A DNA stretch of 10,335 bases from Acidobacteriaceae bacterium (GTDB lineage: Bacteria; Acidobacteriota; Terriglobia; Terriglobales; Acidobacteriaceae): positions 1 to 10,335 of the forward strand of contig PMTP01000140.1 in assembly GCA_003167305.1 (NCBI GenBank), given 5' to 3'. Below the pieces are notes generated by a model. It did no database searches and was not told where the DNA came from. It saw only the letters and a program-made list of their open reading frames with translations. This document shows, in pieces, positions 1-7,161 of this stretch. Every line of letters starts with the position of its first letter. Position 1 is the stretch's first letter. Both the position numbers and the translations under genes were made by a program.

Positions 1-453
1 CGCGTCAGGGCAGTACTTTCCGCAGCCATAGGCGGCATCCAACTCGGCGGCCTTTTGGGTGGTTTCAGCGCGCAGCGCTGGGTCTTGCGGCGCGGGCAGA
101 CCAATGCCCAGTTTGAGCAGCAGCAGCTTGCGCGCCGCATCGGGCGGCAGCGGAAGGCTGTCGAATTTGCGCGCCTCGTTGATCAGCGCCGTCTGCCGGG
201 CGATCATCCGGTCGTTGGCGGCGGCATTCAGCGCAATGGTGTCATCGGTGATATTGGTCTCCTGAACCCATGCGGAGCGGTTGATTTCGACGCTCATTAC
301 GGCCAGCTCCGTCTCCGCGCAGGCGATGAAGGCCAGAGCGTCGGCGACGGTGGGCTTGGCGGTAGGCGCTTGCGCCGGGGCGGTGGGGACGAACAGAAGC
401 AGGCAGGCAAGCGCCAGCAGGATCGGAAGGATGGTGAGGATGCTGTTTTTCAT
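1..453 (-). CDS. M2-family peptidyl-dipeptidase (angiotensin-converting-enzyme-like), N-terminal part
   Basis: This is the first 151 codons of a minus-strand gene that continues past base 1. It opens with a signal peptide: MKNS, then a hydrophobic stretch at residues 5-22, and a probable cleavage after AQA (27-29), so the product is probably periplasmic. After it come a segment around residues 50-75 with the pattern SVEINRSAWVQETNITDDT, an EARKFD segment near 93-98 and an AYGCGKYCPD segment near 141-150. This pattern resembles the N-terminus of bacterial and animal ACE (peptidase M2), zinc dipeptidyl carboxypeptidases that remove C-terminal dipeptides. The HEXXH zinc site should lie about 200-250 residues further on, outside the window, so activity cannot be judged. 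The start at 453 gives a clean signal peptide. An in-frame ATG seven codons upstream (474-472) is possible, but neither has a clear Shine-Dalgarno. The gene follows the PBP gene in the same direction. Confidence 0.82.
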   Translation of the reverse strand, partial: MKNSILTILPILLALACLLLFVPTAPAQAPTAKPTVADALAFIACAETELAVMSVEINRSAWVQETNITDDTIALNAAANDRMIARQTALINEARKFDSLPLPPDAARKLLLLKLGIGLPAPQDPALRAETTQKAAELDAAYGCGKYCPDA

Positions 454-462
454 GGCAAGGGA

Positions 463-468
463 ACTATA
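463..468 (-). promoter_or_regulatory. Possible -10 box for the M2 peptidase gene
   Basis: The minus strand reads TATAGT here (5/6 to TATAAT), ending 9 bases before the ATG at 453. The implied transcript would have a leader of only a few bases, which fits the lack of a Shine-Dalgarno. No good -35 hexamer is seen at 16-18 bases spacing (the best, CATACA, is weak), so this is tentative. Confidence 0.25.
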
Positions 469-532
469 GAACATTTTTAGGGTTTTGTATGTGTCTTGGG
501 ATGATGCTGGACGAATGTGCTGGTTTCCCACC

Positions 533-555
533 CTTTTCGCAAAGAACGCGAAAAG
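533..555. repeat. Perfect inverted repeat in the gap between the PBP and M2 peptidase genes
   Basis: CTTTTCGC (533-540) and GCGAAAAG (548-555) form a perfect 8-bp stem with a 7-base loop (AAAGAAC). It lies about 120 bases past the PBP stop. No T-run follows on either strand in the sense needed for an intrinsic terminator, so it is better read as a palindromic intergenic element, though transcript-end protection is possible. The rest of the 454-671 gap holds the element at 591-625 and no plausible gene. Confidence 0.5.
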
Positions 556-590
556 AATGGGCACGTAGCTATGCGCCGGCCGAGAAAAGA

Positions 591-625
591 ACAACAACAG
601 GTCCTTCGACTCCGCTGCGCTCTGG
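591..625 (-). repeat. Dispersed intergenic element, copy 1 (inverted partner at 9582-9623)
   Basis: Read on the minus strand, this stretch runs CCAGAGCGCAGCG, then GAGTCGAAGGACCTG, then TTGTTGT. It aligns with plus-strand 9582-9623 after two small gaps: 5 bases inserted after CCAGAG and 2 bases at AAG/GACC. Both copies lie in intergenic DNA about 9 kb apart in opposite orientation. I infer a dispersed non-coding repeat; its mobility or function cannot be told from two copies. Confidence 0.5.
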
Positions 626-671
626 ATAGGATGATAGATATGAGGGGGCGCGATCTGTTGAAGCCGAATTG

Positions 672-3077
672 TCAGTTCCCGCTCTTGCCCAGCCCGAATA
701 TTTTTTGCAGCAAGTTGCGATGCTCGGCGGGGTGGTCGCAGGTCTCGGTGGGCGCGGTGCCGGCGAGGAAGGCCGCATCGAAGCTCGCCGGGCAGGAGGC
801 GTCGCTGAGTAGGTTGCTGACGCTGTCGATCGAGACAATCTCCACGCCCTCGGGCGCGGTGAAGTTGTTGGTGTCGGAGTACTGCGGCAGTTGGACGGCG
901 CGCTTCATAAATGCTGCCCAGATGGGCGCGGCGGCGTGTGCGCCTTCGAGCTTGATATCGGTATAGTCGTCGTTGCCTACCCAGACTATGCAGAGCAGAT
1001 TGCTGGTGAAGCCGGCAAACCATGCATCGTGGTCGGTGCCGGTCTTGCCCGCGGCGGGAGCGGTGAATCCCATGTTGCGCACCCCGGCGCCGGTTCCGGA
1101 GCCTGTCACGTCGGAATGAAGCACGTTCTGCATCAGGCTGACGGTAAGATAGGCCACGCGCGGGTCGAGAATCTGCTTGGAGTCAGGCGAGTAATCGGAG
1201 ATGACATCGCCGTTGGGGGAGCGCACGCTGGCCAGCATCCAGGGGTCCAGGCGAAGGCCGCCGTTGGCGAAGATAGTGTAAGCGCCGGCCATATCTAGCG
1301 GCGTGGCGTCATAGGAGCCAATGGCCATCGAGGGCGTTCCGCGCGCGCTCTTGACGCCTGCGTCGCGAGCCAGCGCGGCCACGCGGTCAAAGCCCACCAT
1401 CGAGGCCAGGCTGATGGTGGCATTGTTCAGCGAGCGCATCAGCGCGTAGCGGGCGGTTACCTGTTCGTGATACTCGCCATCGAAGTTCTTCGGCGTGTAG
1501 GCGTAGGGCGTGCCTTCGCCGTAGGTGGTCTGCTCGTCCTTCAACATGGTCAGCGGCGAGAAGAGCTTGTTCTGTCCGGGCAGCATGGTGCCTTCGGCGG
1601 CCGTCGTAAAGGCCGAGGCATAGACGAAGGGTTTGAAGATCGATCCGGTGGGCCGCTTGGCCATGGCGTGATTCAACTGCGAGTTGCCGTAGCTGCGCCC
1701 GCCCACCAGCGCCAGTACCTGGCCGGTATGCGGATTCAGCGCTATCAGTGCCACCTGCGGATAGTTGTAGGCTTCGCCCCGTTTCTTCTGGCGCGCGTGC
1801 AGCCTGTCCACCTGCTCATCGACGACGTGAATGGTGGATTCGACCGCCTCCGTCGCTACCCGTTGCAGGTCGGGATCGAGCGAGGTGTAGATGCGCAGGC
1901 CTTCATGATTGAAATCGCGATCACCCAGCTTCTGCACTAACTGATCATGAACCAGGTCCACGAAGTAGGGGGCCTCGTTGGCGTCCACGCTCTGCTCGGT
2001 CAGCTTAAGCGGCTCGGCCTTGGCTGATTCAGCCTGGTCCTTGGTGATCGCTCCCGTCTCGACCATCGAGTCGAGCACCAGGTTGCGGCGCTCGATGGTG
2101 CGTTCGGGATGGTGGAAGGGATTGAAGTAGCTGGGGCGCTGAATGATGCCGGTAAGGAAGGCGCACTCGGCCAGATCGAGCTTGCTCACGTCCTTGCCGA
2201 AGTAGACCTGAGAGGCCTCGCCGAAGCCGTCGATGGAGAAGCTGCCGCGCTGGCCGAGGGGAATCCGGTTGGCGTACATCTCGAAGATCTGCTGCTTGTT
2301 GTAGCGATGCTCGAGCTGAAAGGCGACAGTGATCTGGATGAACTTGTATTTGAAGGTTCCGTTGTCAGAGAGGAAGAGCAGCTTCGCCAGTTGCATGGTA
2401 AGGGTAGAGGCTCCGCCACGATGTTTGCGGTCTCTGATCAGGTCGTGCCATGCCCAACCGGCCATGCTGAGGAAGTTGACGCCGCTGTGTTCGAAGAAGC
2501 GACGGTCTTCGATGGCCAGAACGGCATTCACCACATTCTGCGGAATCTCGTTGTAGGCAAGCAGGCGGCGCTTGGTGCGGTTGGCGTCGTCGCTGAGTCC
2601 GGTAATCAGCAGCGGCTCCAGCTCATAACTCGATAGCGCCTGGCCGTGGTTGTCGGAGATCGAGGCAACCTGGCCCGCGCTGATGCGGATTACGGCGCTG
2701 TCCTGTGCGTGAAAGGACTGCGGACCGGGGCGCACGGTGATGGTCTGCACGCCCTGTTTGTAGGTGCCCAATTCGGAGGTCTGCGAGGCGCCGTCGGCCG
2801 AGTAGCCGGCTTGGCGCAGTTCCTCGGCGATGAGGCGGACAATGAGTTTTTGCCCCGGACGCACCTCGCGCGGTGCGGCAAAGATCTTGGCGGTGTTGGC
2901 GAAGACGGGCTGCTTGAGCCGTTCGTCCAGGATGCGCTCATAGGTGACGTAGAAATAGCCAAAGACAGCCAGAAACAGCAGATCAGCGGCCACAAACGTC
3001 AGCAGACCCACGCGCAGCGCAAGCGACGCCCAGGGATGATTTCCTGTGGGCATGAGAAACCGAATCTTCAACGCCAT
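672..3077 (-). CDS. Class A (bifunctional) penicillin-binding protein, PBP1b-like
   Basis: This 801-residue protein makes and cross-links peptidoglycan. It has a short cytoplasmic N-terminus, one membrane anchor (about 23-45), a region at about 55-150 resembling the UB2H domain of PBP1b (VRPGQKL, EELRQAGYS), a GT51 glycosyltransferase domain (about 165-340) and a transpeptidase domain (about 420-720). GT51 shows EDRRFFEHSG with catalytic Glu190, STLTMQLAK at 224-232, the KQQIFEMYAN motif and RRNLVL. The transpeptidase shows SIFK (Ser479, Lys482), SLN (549-551) and KTGT (678-681). The GT51 motif usually written RKxxE reads YKFIQ (244-248), an unusual change. ATG 3077 is chosen because AAGGAG (minus strand, 3088-3083) lies 5 bases before it; the upstream TTG at 3092 precedes that site. 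It lies downstream of proS in the same direction. It could equally be named PBP1A by automatic pipelines; the UB2H-like part favours the 1b type. Confidence 0.93.
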   Translation of the reverse strand: MALKIRFLMPTGNHPWASLALRVGLLTFVAADLLFLAVFGYFYVTYERILDERLKQPVFANTAKIFAAPREVRPGQKLIVRLIAEELRQAGYSADGASQTSELGTYKQGVQTITVRPGPQSFHAQDSAVIRISAGQVASISDNHGQALSSYELEPLLITGLSDDANRTKRRLLAYNEIPQNVVNAVLAIEDRRFFEHSGVNFLSMAGWAWHDLIRDRKHRGGASTLTMQLAKLLFLSDNGTFKYKFIQITVAFQLEHRYNKQQIFEMYANRIPLGQRGSFSIDGFGEASQVYFGKDVSKLDLAECAFLTGIIQRPSYFNPFHHPERTIERRNLVLDSMVETGAITKDQAESAKAEPLKLTEQSVDANEAPYFVDLVHDQLVQKLGDRDFNHEGLRIYTSLDPDLQRVATEAVESTIHVVDEQVDRLHARQKKRGEAYNYPQVALIALNPHTGQVLALVGGRSYGNSQLNHAMAKRPTGSIFKPFVYASAFTTAAEGTMLPGQNKLFSPLTMLKDEQTTYGEGTPYAYTPKNFDGEYHEQVTARYALMRSLNNATISLASMVGFDRVAALARDAGVKSARGTPSMAIGSYDATPLDMAGAYTIFANGGLRLDPWMLASVRSPNGDVISDYSPDSKQILDPRVAYLTVSLMQNVLHSDVTGSGTGAGVRNMGFTAPAAGKTGTDHDAWFAGFTSNLLCIVWVGNDDYTDIKLEGAHAAAPIWAAFMKRAVQLPQYSDTNNFTAPEGVEIVSIDSVSNLLSDASCPASFDAAFLAGTAPTETCDHPAEHRNLLQKIFGLGKSGN

Positions 3078-3097
3078 CGCCGCTCCTTGCAACTCAG

Positions 3098-3209
3098 CTT
3101 CTAGCTTTTAGCTATTAGCCTTTAGCTTTGTTCTTCAACACAACAACTTCTTTGCTTTCATGCACAGTTTTCTGCCATGGACAAGCTAACAGCTAATAGC
3201 TAAAAGCTG
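3098..3209. repeat. Inverted arrays of a heptanucleotide repeat between proS and the PBP gene
   Basis: The left arm is four tandem heptamers CTTCTAG, CTTTTAG, CTATTAG, CCTTTAG (3098-3125). The right arm is AGCTAAC, AGCTAAT, AGCTAAA and a partial fourth (3184-3209). Bases 3103-3119 and 3192-3208 are perfect reverse complements over 17 bp, with a 72-base spacer containing nothing recognisable. The array starts just after the proS stop and ends just before the PBP Shine-Dalgarno. In RNA it could fold into a long AU-rich hairpin ending the proS transcript, but it is also the kind of low-complexity heptamer array that spreads between genes. The terminator role is inference. Confidence 0.7.
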
Positions 3210-3212
3210 CTT

Positions 3213-5006
3213 TTACTCTCCGACCGCCAAAAGCAGCGCGTCTTCCTCGACGCGCTTTTTCACCAGCGCCACTACTTCGCTCAACGGTGCATCGACGCTG
3301 GTTGAGGTCGCACGAGTTTGCAATTCGACTTTGCCTTCGGCGGTCTTCTTGCCGACGTTGATGCGGTACGGAATGCCCACCAGATCCGCGTCCTTGAATT
3401 TGACGCCGGCTCGCTCGTCTCTGTCATCCAGCAGTACATCCAGGCCCGCCGCTTCCAGCTCCGCGGCCAGCGTTTCTCCGGTCTCTTTGAGCAGCGCATC
3501 GGTCATGTTGGTCACCGTGACGACGACCGTAAAGGGCGCAATCGAAGCCGGGAGCCAGAAGCCGTTTTTGTCGTTGGATTGCTCGACGGCCGCGGTCAAA
3601 ATGCGCTCGATGCCGATGCCGTAGCTGCCCATGATCGGCGTCACTTCTTTGCCGTTCACGTCGAGCACGCGCGCGCCCATCGACTCGGAGTATTTGTAGC
3701 CCAGCATGAAGATGTGGCCGATCTCGACTGCCTTGCCGACGAGCAACTGGCCGTTGCAGGCGGGTTGTGGACAATTCTCGCCCTCGTTCACGCTGCGGAT
3801 ATCGGCCATCAGCGTCCATGAGAAATCGCGGCCTGGGGTGACGTTGCGCAGGTGATAGTCGAGCTTATTGGCGCCACAGACCATGTTCTTGCGGCCTTCA
3901 AGGGAGCTATCTACGATCACTGTGAGACCGTTGTCGAGCGGCTTGGCGCCGGGTGTAACTCCAACAGGTCCGAGAAAGCCCGCGGGACCGTTGAAGTACT
4001 GCTGTAGCTCTTCAGCCTGCATCGTTCGAAAATCCGCCGCGCCGATTGCGCCCAGCAATTTGGTTTCGTTCACCTGATGGTCGCCGCGCAGGAAGGCAGC
4101 GACGCCATGCCATGAATCTAACTTTCCCGCAACGCCGTGCTTGAGCGCCATGTAGGCCACGCACTTGATGTCGGAGGCCGCGGAAATCTTGAAAAAAGCG
4201 GCCACATCGGCAATCGCTCCGCAGCCCGGCGTGAAGACCAGCTCCGGCGTACCGTTGCCGGTCGGCTCCATCTCGGCGACCGGTTCAAGGCGCGAAGTTG
4301 CCTTCTCGGTATTCGCAGCGTAGCCGCAGACCGTGCAGCTTGCAATCAGGTCTTCGCCGGCGTCGGTGTAGACCATGAACTCCTGCGACTGCGAGCCGCC
4401 CATCGAGCCTGAATCGGCTTCGACGGCGACAAACTTCAATCCGCAGCGGGTGAAGATTTTGCGGTAGACGGCGTCGTGCAGCTCGAAGCTCTTGTCCAGG
4501 CCGGCTTTGTCGATGTCGAAGGAGTAGGCGTCCTTCATCGTGAACTGGCGCACGCGCAGGAGGCCCGATTTGGGGCGCGGCTCATCGCGGAACTTGGCCT
4601 GTATCTGGTACCAGATCTGCGGCAACTGCTTGTAGCTGCGCAGTTCGCCCCGCGCGATGGTGGTCATGACCTCTTCGTGGGTCATGCCCAGGCAAAGCTC
4701 CGCGCCCTTGCGGTCCTTGAGGCGGAACATATTGTCGCCCATGCCGGTCCAGCGGCCGCTCTGCTCCCACGGTTCCTTGGGCAGCAGCGCGGGCAGATAA
4801 AACTCCTGGCCGATCTGGTCCATCTCTTCTCGCACAATGCCGATGATCTTATTGATCGCGCGCTGGCCGAGAAAGAGATAGTTGTAGATGCCCGCGCCCA
4901 GTTGGCGAATGTAGCCGGAGCGAATGAGGAATCGGTGGCTGGCCACTTCGGCGTCTGCCGGGGCCTCGCGAAGGGTGGGAATAAAGAGTTTTGACCAGCG
5001 ATGCAT
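3213..5006 (-). CDS. proS: Prolyl-tRNA synthetase (bacterial type with insertion editing domain)
   Basis: This 597-residue cytoplasmic enzyme charges tRNA-Pro with proline, using ATP. Class II motif 2 begins [17 protein letters not shown] (139-155) and motif 3 is [11 protein letters not shown] (460-470). Between them lies an insertion editing domain (about 225-405) that hydrolyses mischarged Ala-tRNA-Pro. It includes the KCVAYMALK segment (281-289), whose lysine matches the conserved editing-site lysine. A C-terminal anticodon-binding domain (about 490-590) carries [24 protein letters not shown]. Cysteines at 224/227 and 412/417 flank the insertion and may form a metal or structural site; the second pair is spaced CxxxxC. 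The ATG at 5006 is chosen because [16 protein letters not shown] is the usual family N-terminus. Upstream in-frame starts (5045, 5165) would translate palindromic repeats. The Shine-Dalgarno is weak (GGAAGG 14 bases upstream). Confidence 0.96.
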   Translation of the reverse strand: MHRWSKLFIPTLREAPADAEVASHRFLIRSGYIRQLGAGIYNYLFLGQRAINKIIGIVREEMDQIGQEFYLPALLPKEPWEQSGRWTGMGDNMFRLKDRKGAELCLGMTHEEVMTTIARGELRSYKQLPQIWYQIQAKFRDEPRPKSGLLRVRQFTMKDAYSFDIDKAGLDKSFELHDAVYRKIFTRCGLKFVAVEADSGSMGGSQSQEFMVYTDAGEDLIASCTVCGYAANTEKATSRLEPVAEMEPTGNGTPELVFTPGCGAIADVAAFFKISAASDIKCVAYMALKHGVAGKLDSWHGVAAFLRGDHQVNETKLLGAIGAADFRTMQAEELQQYFNGPAGFLGPVGVTPGAKPLDNGLTVIVDSSLEGRKNMVCGANKLDYHLRNVTPGRDFSWTLMADIRSVNEGENCPQPACNGQLLVGKAVEIGHIFMLGYKYSESMGARVLDVNGKEVTPIMGSYGIGIERILTAAVEQSNDKNGFWLPASIAPFTVVVTVTNMTDALLKETGETLAAELEAAGLDVLLDDRDERAGVKFKDADLVGIPYRINVGKKTAEGKVELQTRATSTSVDAPLSEVVALVKKRVEEDALLLAVGE

Positions 5007-5022
5007 AGGAATGACGCGTGCC

Positions 5023-5045
5023 TTCCGGCCGGCAAGCCGGCGCAT
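5023..5045 (-). repeat. Single REP-like palindrome just upstream of the proS start
   Basis: On the minus strand, 5044-5026 matches the first palindrome of the 9463-9537 element at 17 of 19 positions (GCGCCGGCTTGCCGGCCGG against GCGCCGGCCTCCCGGCCGG). The core GCCGGC-AA-GCCGGC (5028-5041) can fold as a short hairpin. I infer a third, inverted, solitary copy. It lies in the proS leader and explains why the frame stays open upstream of the true start. Confidence 0.5.
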
Positions 5046-5065
5046 GACGATTTTTGACTCTCTCC

Positions 5066-5071
5066 ATTCTA
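5066..5071 (-). promoter_or_regulatory. Possible -10 box for proS
   Basis: The minus strand reads TAGAAT (5/6 to TATAAT), 59 bases before the chosen proS ATG. The hexamer 17 bases upstream (GAAGTC) is a poor -35 match. If real, the leader of about 53 bases would contain the solitary REP-like palindrome. Confidence 0.22.
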
Positions 5072-5094
5072 AATCTTCGGAGTGCGGAGACTTC

Positions 5095-5169
5095 TGTAGC
5101 GCCGATCTCCAGATCGGCTGTCGTGCGGGCGTCCTCGCCCGCACCTTTTCCGGAGCAACCACCAAATCA
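5095..5169 (+). repeat. REP-like palindrome doublet, copy A
   Basis: After TGTAGC comes an 8-bp stem GCCGATCT/AGATCGGC (5101-5118), then GTCG and a 9-bp stem GTGCGGGCG/CGCCCGCAC with TCCT loop (5123-5144), then a tail ending ACCAAATCA. It aligns without gaps to 9463-9537 at 58 of 75 positions by hand count. The GTAG at 5096-5099 fits the 5' tetranucleotide reported for REP elements mobilised by RAYT (REP-associated tyrosine) transposases. No such transposase is in the window. It lies in the divergent proS/msbA gap. Confidence 0.75.
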
Positions 5170-5183
5170 CCAAGCGAAAGCCC

Positions 5184-5222
5184 TGACCGGCGGGCCGGTC
5201 AAAGCCGCTCGCCGGATATAAT
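5184..5222 (+). promoter_or_regulatory. Probable msbA promoter with overlapping palindrome
   Basis: A perfect TATAAT lies at 5217-5222. The -35 position at 17 bases spacing (5194-5199, GCCGGT) is poor and falls inside a perfect inverted repeat, TGACCGG-CGGG-CCGGTCA (5184-5201). A second small palindrome, CGGTC-A-GACCG, lies at 5251-5261 just before the msbA ATG and shares the GACCG core. A weak -35 covered by a palindrome is compatible with a regulated promoter, but it may also be another REP-type palindrome. The predicted transcription start is near 5229. Confidence 0.5.
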
Positions 5223-5228
5223 CCAGGG

Positions 5229-5267
5229 ATGGACTCTTGCGTCCTTCAGGCGGTCAGACCGGCATGA
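5229..5267 (+). CDS. Possible 12-codon leader peptide coupled to msbA
   Basis: ATG at 5229 begins a frame encoding MDSCVLQAVRPA and ending in TGA at 5265-5267. The stop overlaps the msbA ATG (5264-5266) in the ATGA arrangement typical of translational coupling. The ATG lies 7 bases past the TATAAT box, so it could be the 5' end of the mRNA and be translated leaderlessly. The msbA start itself has only a weak Shine-Dalgarno (AGGCGG, 10 bases away). The frame is very short and may be chance. Confidence 0.22.
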   Translation: MDSCVLQAVRPA

Positions 5268-7159
5268 AAAGATTTCTGCGCCTTCTGCGCTATGGGCTTC
5301 CCTACTGGTTCCAATGGCTGCCGGGAGTGCTGCTGCTGGCCTTGGTGGGCCTGCTTGACACCTTCCGCGTTCTCCTCTTCCAGCCTATCTTCGACCAGGT
5401 TCTGAGGCCTGATGCGCCCGAAGGCCCCATCACCCTGGGCGTCGCCAGTTCCCGCTTGCACTTCGACCTACGCCTAGTGATTCCCCATTTCATGCACATC
5501 CACAACGCCTGGGACGTTGTGGCCTTCGCGCTGATCGTATCCACTGTGCTCAAGGGATTGTGCGACTACACGGGTACCTACCTGGTGAATTATGCCGGCT
5601 TCGGCACCATCACCGACCTGCGCAATCATCTCTACGAAGCCACGCTGCGGCGATCGGCTAGTTTTTTTCACAAGCACGCTACGGGGACGATCCTATCCAC
5701 GCTCATCAACGATGTGGACCGCGTGCAAGTTGCGCTCAGTTCGGTCATCAGCGATTTTCTACAGCAGTTCTTTACCTTCGTTATCGGCCTGGCCTTTGTC
5801 ATTCGCCTGGGCGGACACCTGAGTTGGGCGCTCTTGCTTTTTGTTCCCGTTGTGGCTACTTCCGCGCGCAAGATTGGAAGCGCGGTTCGCGTGCGCACGC
5901 GCACCGGGCAGGACAAGCTGGCTGAAATCCAGAACATTCTGCATGAGACGGTGACCGGCAACCGCATCGTGAAGGCCTTTAACACCGAACGGTGGGAGGT
6001 TTTGCGCTTCAAAAAAGCCGCCTCGCGCCTCTTCCGCGCCAACTTGCGCAGCGTCCGCATTCAGTCCATCAGTTCGCCGTTGATGGACTCCATCGGAGCC
6101 ATCGCCATTGCGGTGATGCTATTGGTAGGGCGCAATGAAATCCTTCACGGGCGCATGACTATGGGGCTCTTCGGCGCTTTCATCATTTTGCTCTTCAAGC
6201 TCTACGATCCGGTGCGCAAATTCGCATTTTTCTACAACAGCTTCCAGCAGGCGATGGGCGCTTCCATTTCGATCTTCGGCTTCTTCGACGCGGAGGACGA
6301 CGTGAAGGAGCGGCCGCACGCCACTGCAATGCATCCCTTTCGAGAGTCCGTTCGCTTTGAGAATGTGGGCTTCTCTTACTCGACAGAAGAAGGCGAACAC
6401 CAGATTTTGCACAACGTCGATCTTGAGTTGCGCACCGGCGAGGTGCTGGCGCTGGTCGGCCCCAGCGGCGCAGGCAAGACCACGCTGGCCAACCTGATTC
6501 CGCGCTTCTTCGACGTGACCAGCGGCCGTATTCTCATCGACGGCCGCGACCTGCGCGACCTCACGCTGGGTTCGCTGCGCCGCCAGGTCGCCCAGGTCAC
6601 GCAAGAGACGATTCTCTTCAACGACACGGTGCGCGACAACATCGCCTACGGCCAGCCGGAGATTCACCTCGACCATGTGGAAGAGGCCGCGCGCAACGCC
6701 CTGGCCCACGACTTCATTCTTAATATGCCGCAGGGCTACGATACGGTGATCGGCGAAAAAGGCTTCCGGCTCAGTGGCGGCGAACGCCAGCGGCTGGCCA
6801 TTGCACGCGCTATCTTGAAGAATGCGCCGGTGCTGATTTTGGACGAGGCTACTTCGTCACTCGACGCGGAGAGTGAATCGCTGGTGCAGACGGCGCTGGC
6901 GAATCTGATGCAGGGCCGCACCGCGCTGGTCATCGCCCATCGTCTGAGCACCATTCGCCGCGCCAACCGCATCGCCGTTTTGGAAGATGGCCGCATCACC
7001 GCCATCGGCCCGCATGAAGAGCTGCTGACCACTTCGTCCACATATCAGCGGCTCTATCAACTGCAATTTATCGACGCGCAGGATGGGCAGGGATCAGGGA
7101 CCAGGGATTGGGAACTAGAGAACGGGGAACAAGGACTCGAAAACAGAGATGGATTTTAG
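5264..7159 (+). CDS. msbA: MsbA-like ABC exporter (fused membrane and ATPase domains)
   Basis: This 631-residue half-transporter would act as a homodimer in the inner membrane. Residues 1-340 form a type I exporter membrane domain with about six hydrophobic segments (the clearest near 15-45, 82-100, 165-200, 275-290 and 300-312). Residues 350-600 form the ATPase: Walker A GPSGAGKTT (399-407), Q-loop Gln447, signature LSGGERQR (503-510), Walker B VLILDE (523-528) and H-loop His559. All key residues are present. The lipid A flippase name is by overall similarity; other lipid or drug substrates remain possible. The ATG at 5264 is preferred over an in-frame TTG at 5237. The last 20 or so residues are not part of the fold: they are encoded by a heptanucleotide tandem array at 7090-7152. 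yicC follows after 77 bases. Confidence 0.85.
   Translation: MKRFLRLLRYGLPYWFQWLPGVLLLALVGLLDTFRVLLFQPIFDQVLRPDAPEGPITLGVASSRLHFDLRLVIPHFMHIHNAWDVVAFALIVSTVLKGLCDYTGTYLVNYAGFGTITDLRNHLYEATLRRSASFFHKHATGTILSTLINDVDRVQVALSSVISDFLQQFFTFVIGLAFVIRLGGHLSWALLLFVPVVATSARKIGSAVRVRTRTGQDKLAEIQNILHETVTGNRIVKAFNTERWEVLRFKKAASRLFRANLRSVRIQSISSPLMDSIGAIAIAVMLLVGRNEILHGRMTMGLFGAFIILLFKLYDPVRKFAFFYNSFQQAMGASISIFGFFDAEDDVKERPHATAMHPFRESVRFENVGFSYSTEEGEHQILHNVDLELRTGEVLALVGPSGAGKTTLANLIPRFFDVTSGRILIDGRDLRDLTLGSLRRQVAQVTQETILFNDTVRDNIAYGQPEIHLDHVEEAARNALAHDFILNMPQGYDTVIGEKGFRLSGGERQRLAIARAILKNAPVLILDEATSSLDAESESLVQTALANLMQGRTALVIAHRLSTIRRANRIAVLEDGRITAIGPHEELLTTSSTYQRLYQLQFIDAQDGQGSGTRDWELENGEQGLENRDGF
7090..7152 (+). 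repeat. Heptanucleotide tandem array inside the 3' end of msbA
   Basis: Nine successive degenerate heptamers run GGGATCA, GGGACCA, GGGATTG, GGAACTA, GAGAACG, GGGAACA, AGGACTC, GAAAACA, GAGATGG. They decay away from the 5' end. The period of 7 shifts the frame every unit, so the peptide repeats every 21 bases, and the encoded tail (residues 610-630) is rich in G, E, N, R and D. The array reaches to within five bases of the stop codon. This looks like intergenic repeat DNA taken into the reading frame after loss of an earlier stop. Confidence 0.75.
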
Positions 7160-7161
7160 GT

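Noticed and set aside
403..453. Lipoprotein signal (ALAC at residues 14-17) in the M2 peptidase
   Set aside because: The hydrophobic segment continues past the Cys and a better type I cleavage site (AQA) follows; the lipobox is atypical at -3.
55..480. Plus-strand open frame of 141 codons over the M2 peptidase start
   Set aside because: It is antisense to a gene with a signal peptide and recognisable ACE-like motifs; its low-complexity Arg/Gly-rich product is typical of shadows in GC-rich DNA.
533..555. Rho-independent terminator after the PBP gene
   Set aside because: The stem is good but no T-run follows in the direction of transcription.
891..2636. Several plus-strand open frames (891-1298, 1467-1940, 2109-2636) opposite the PBP gene
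   Set aside because: The minus strand encodes a complete class A PBP with all its main motifs; the antisense products have no recognisable features.
3098..3209. CRISPR array
   Set aside because: Repeat units are only 7 bases, degenerate and contiguous without spacers, and no cas gene is near.
5007..5165. 53-codon N-terminal extension of proS from a start at 5165
   Set aside because: The extension would translate a palindrome doublet and a solitary palindrome, and the family N-terminus begins at the ATG at 5006.
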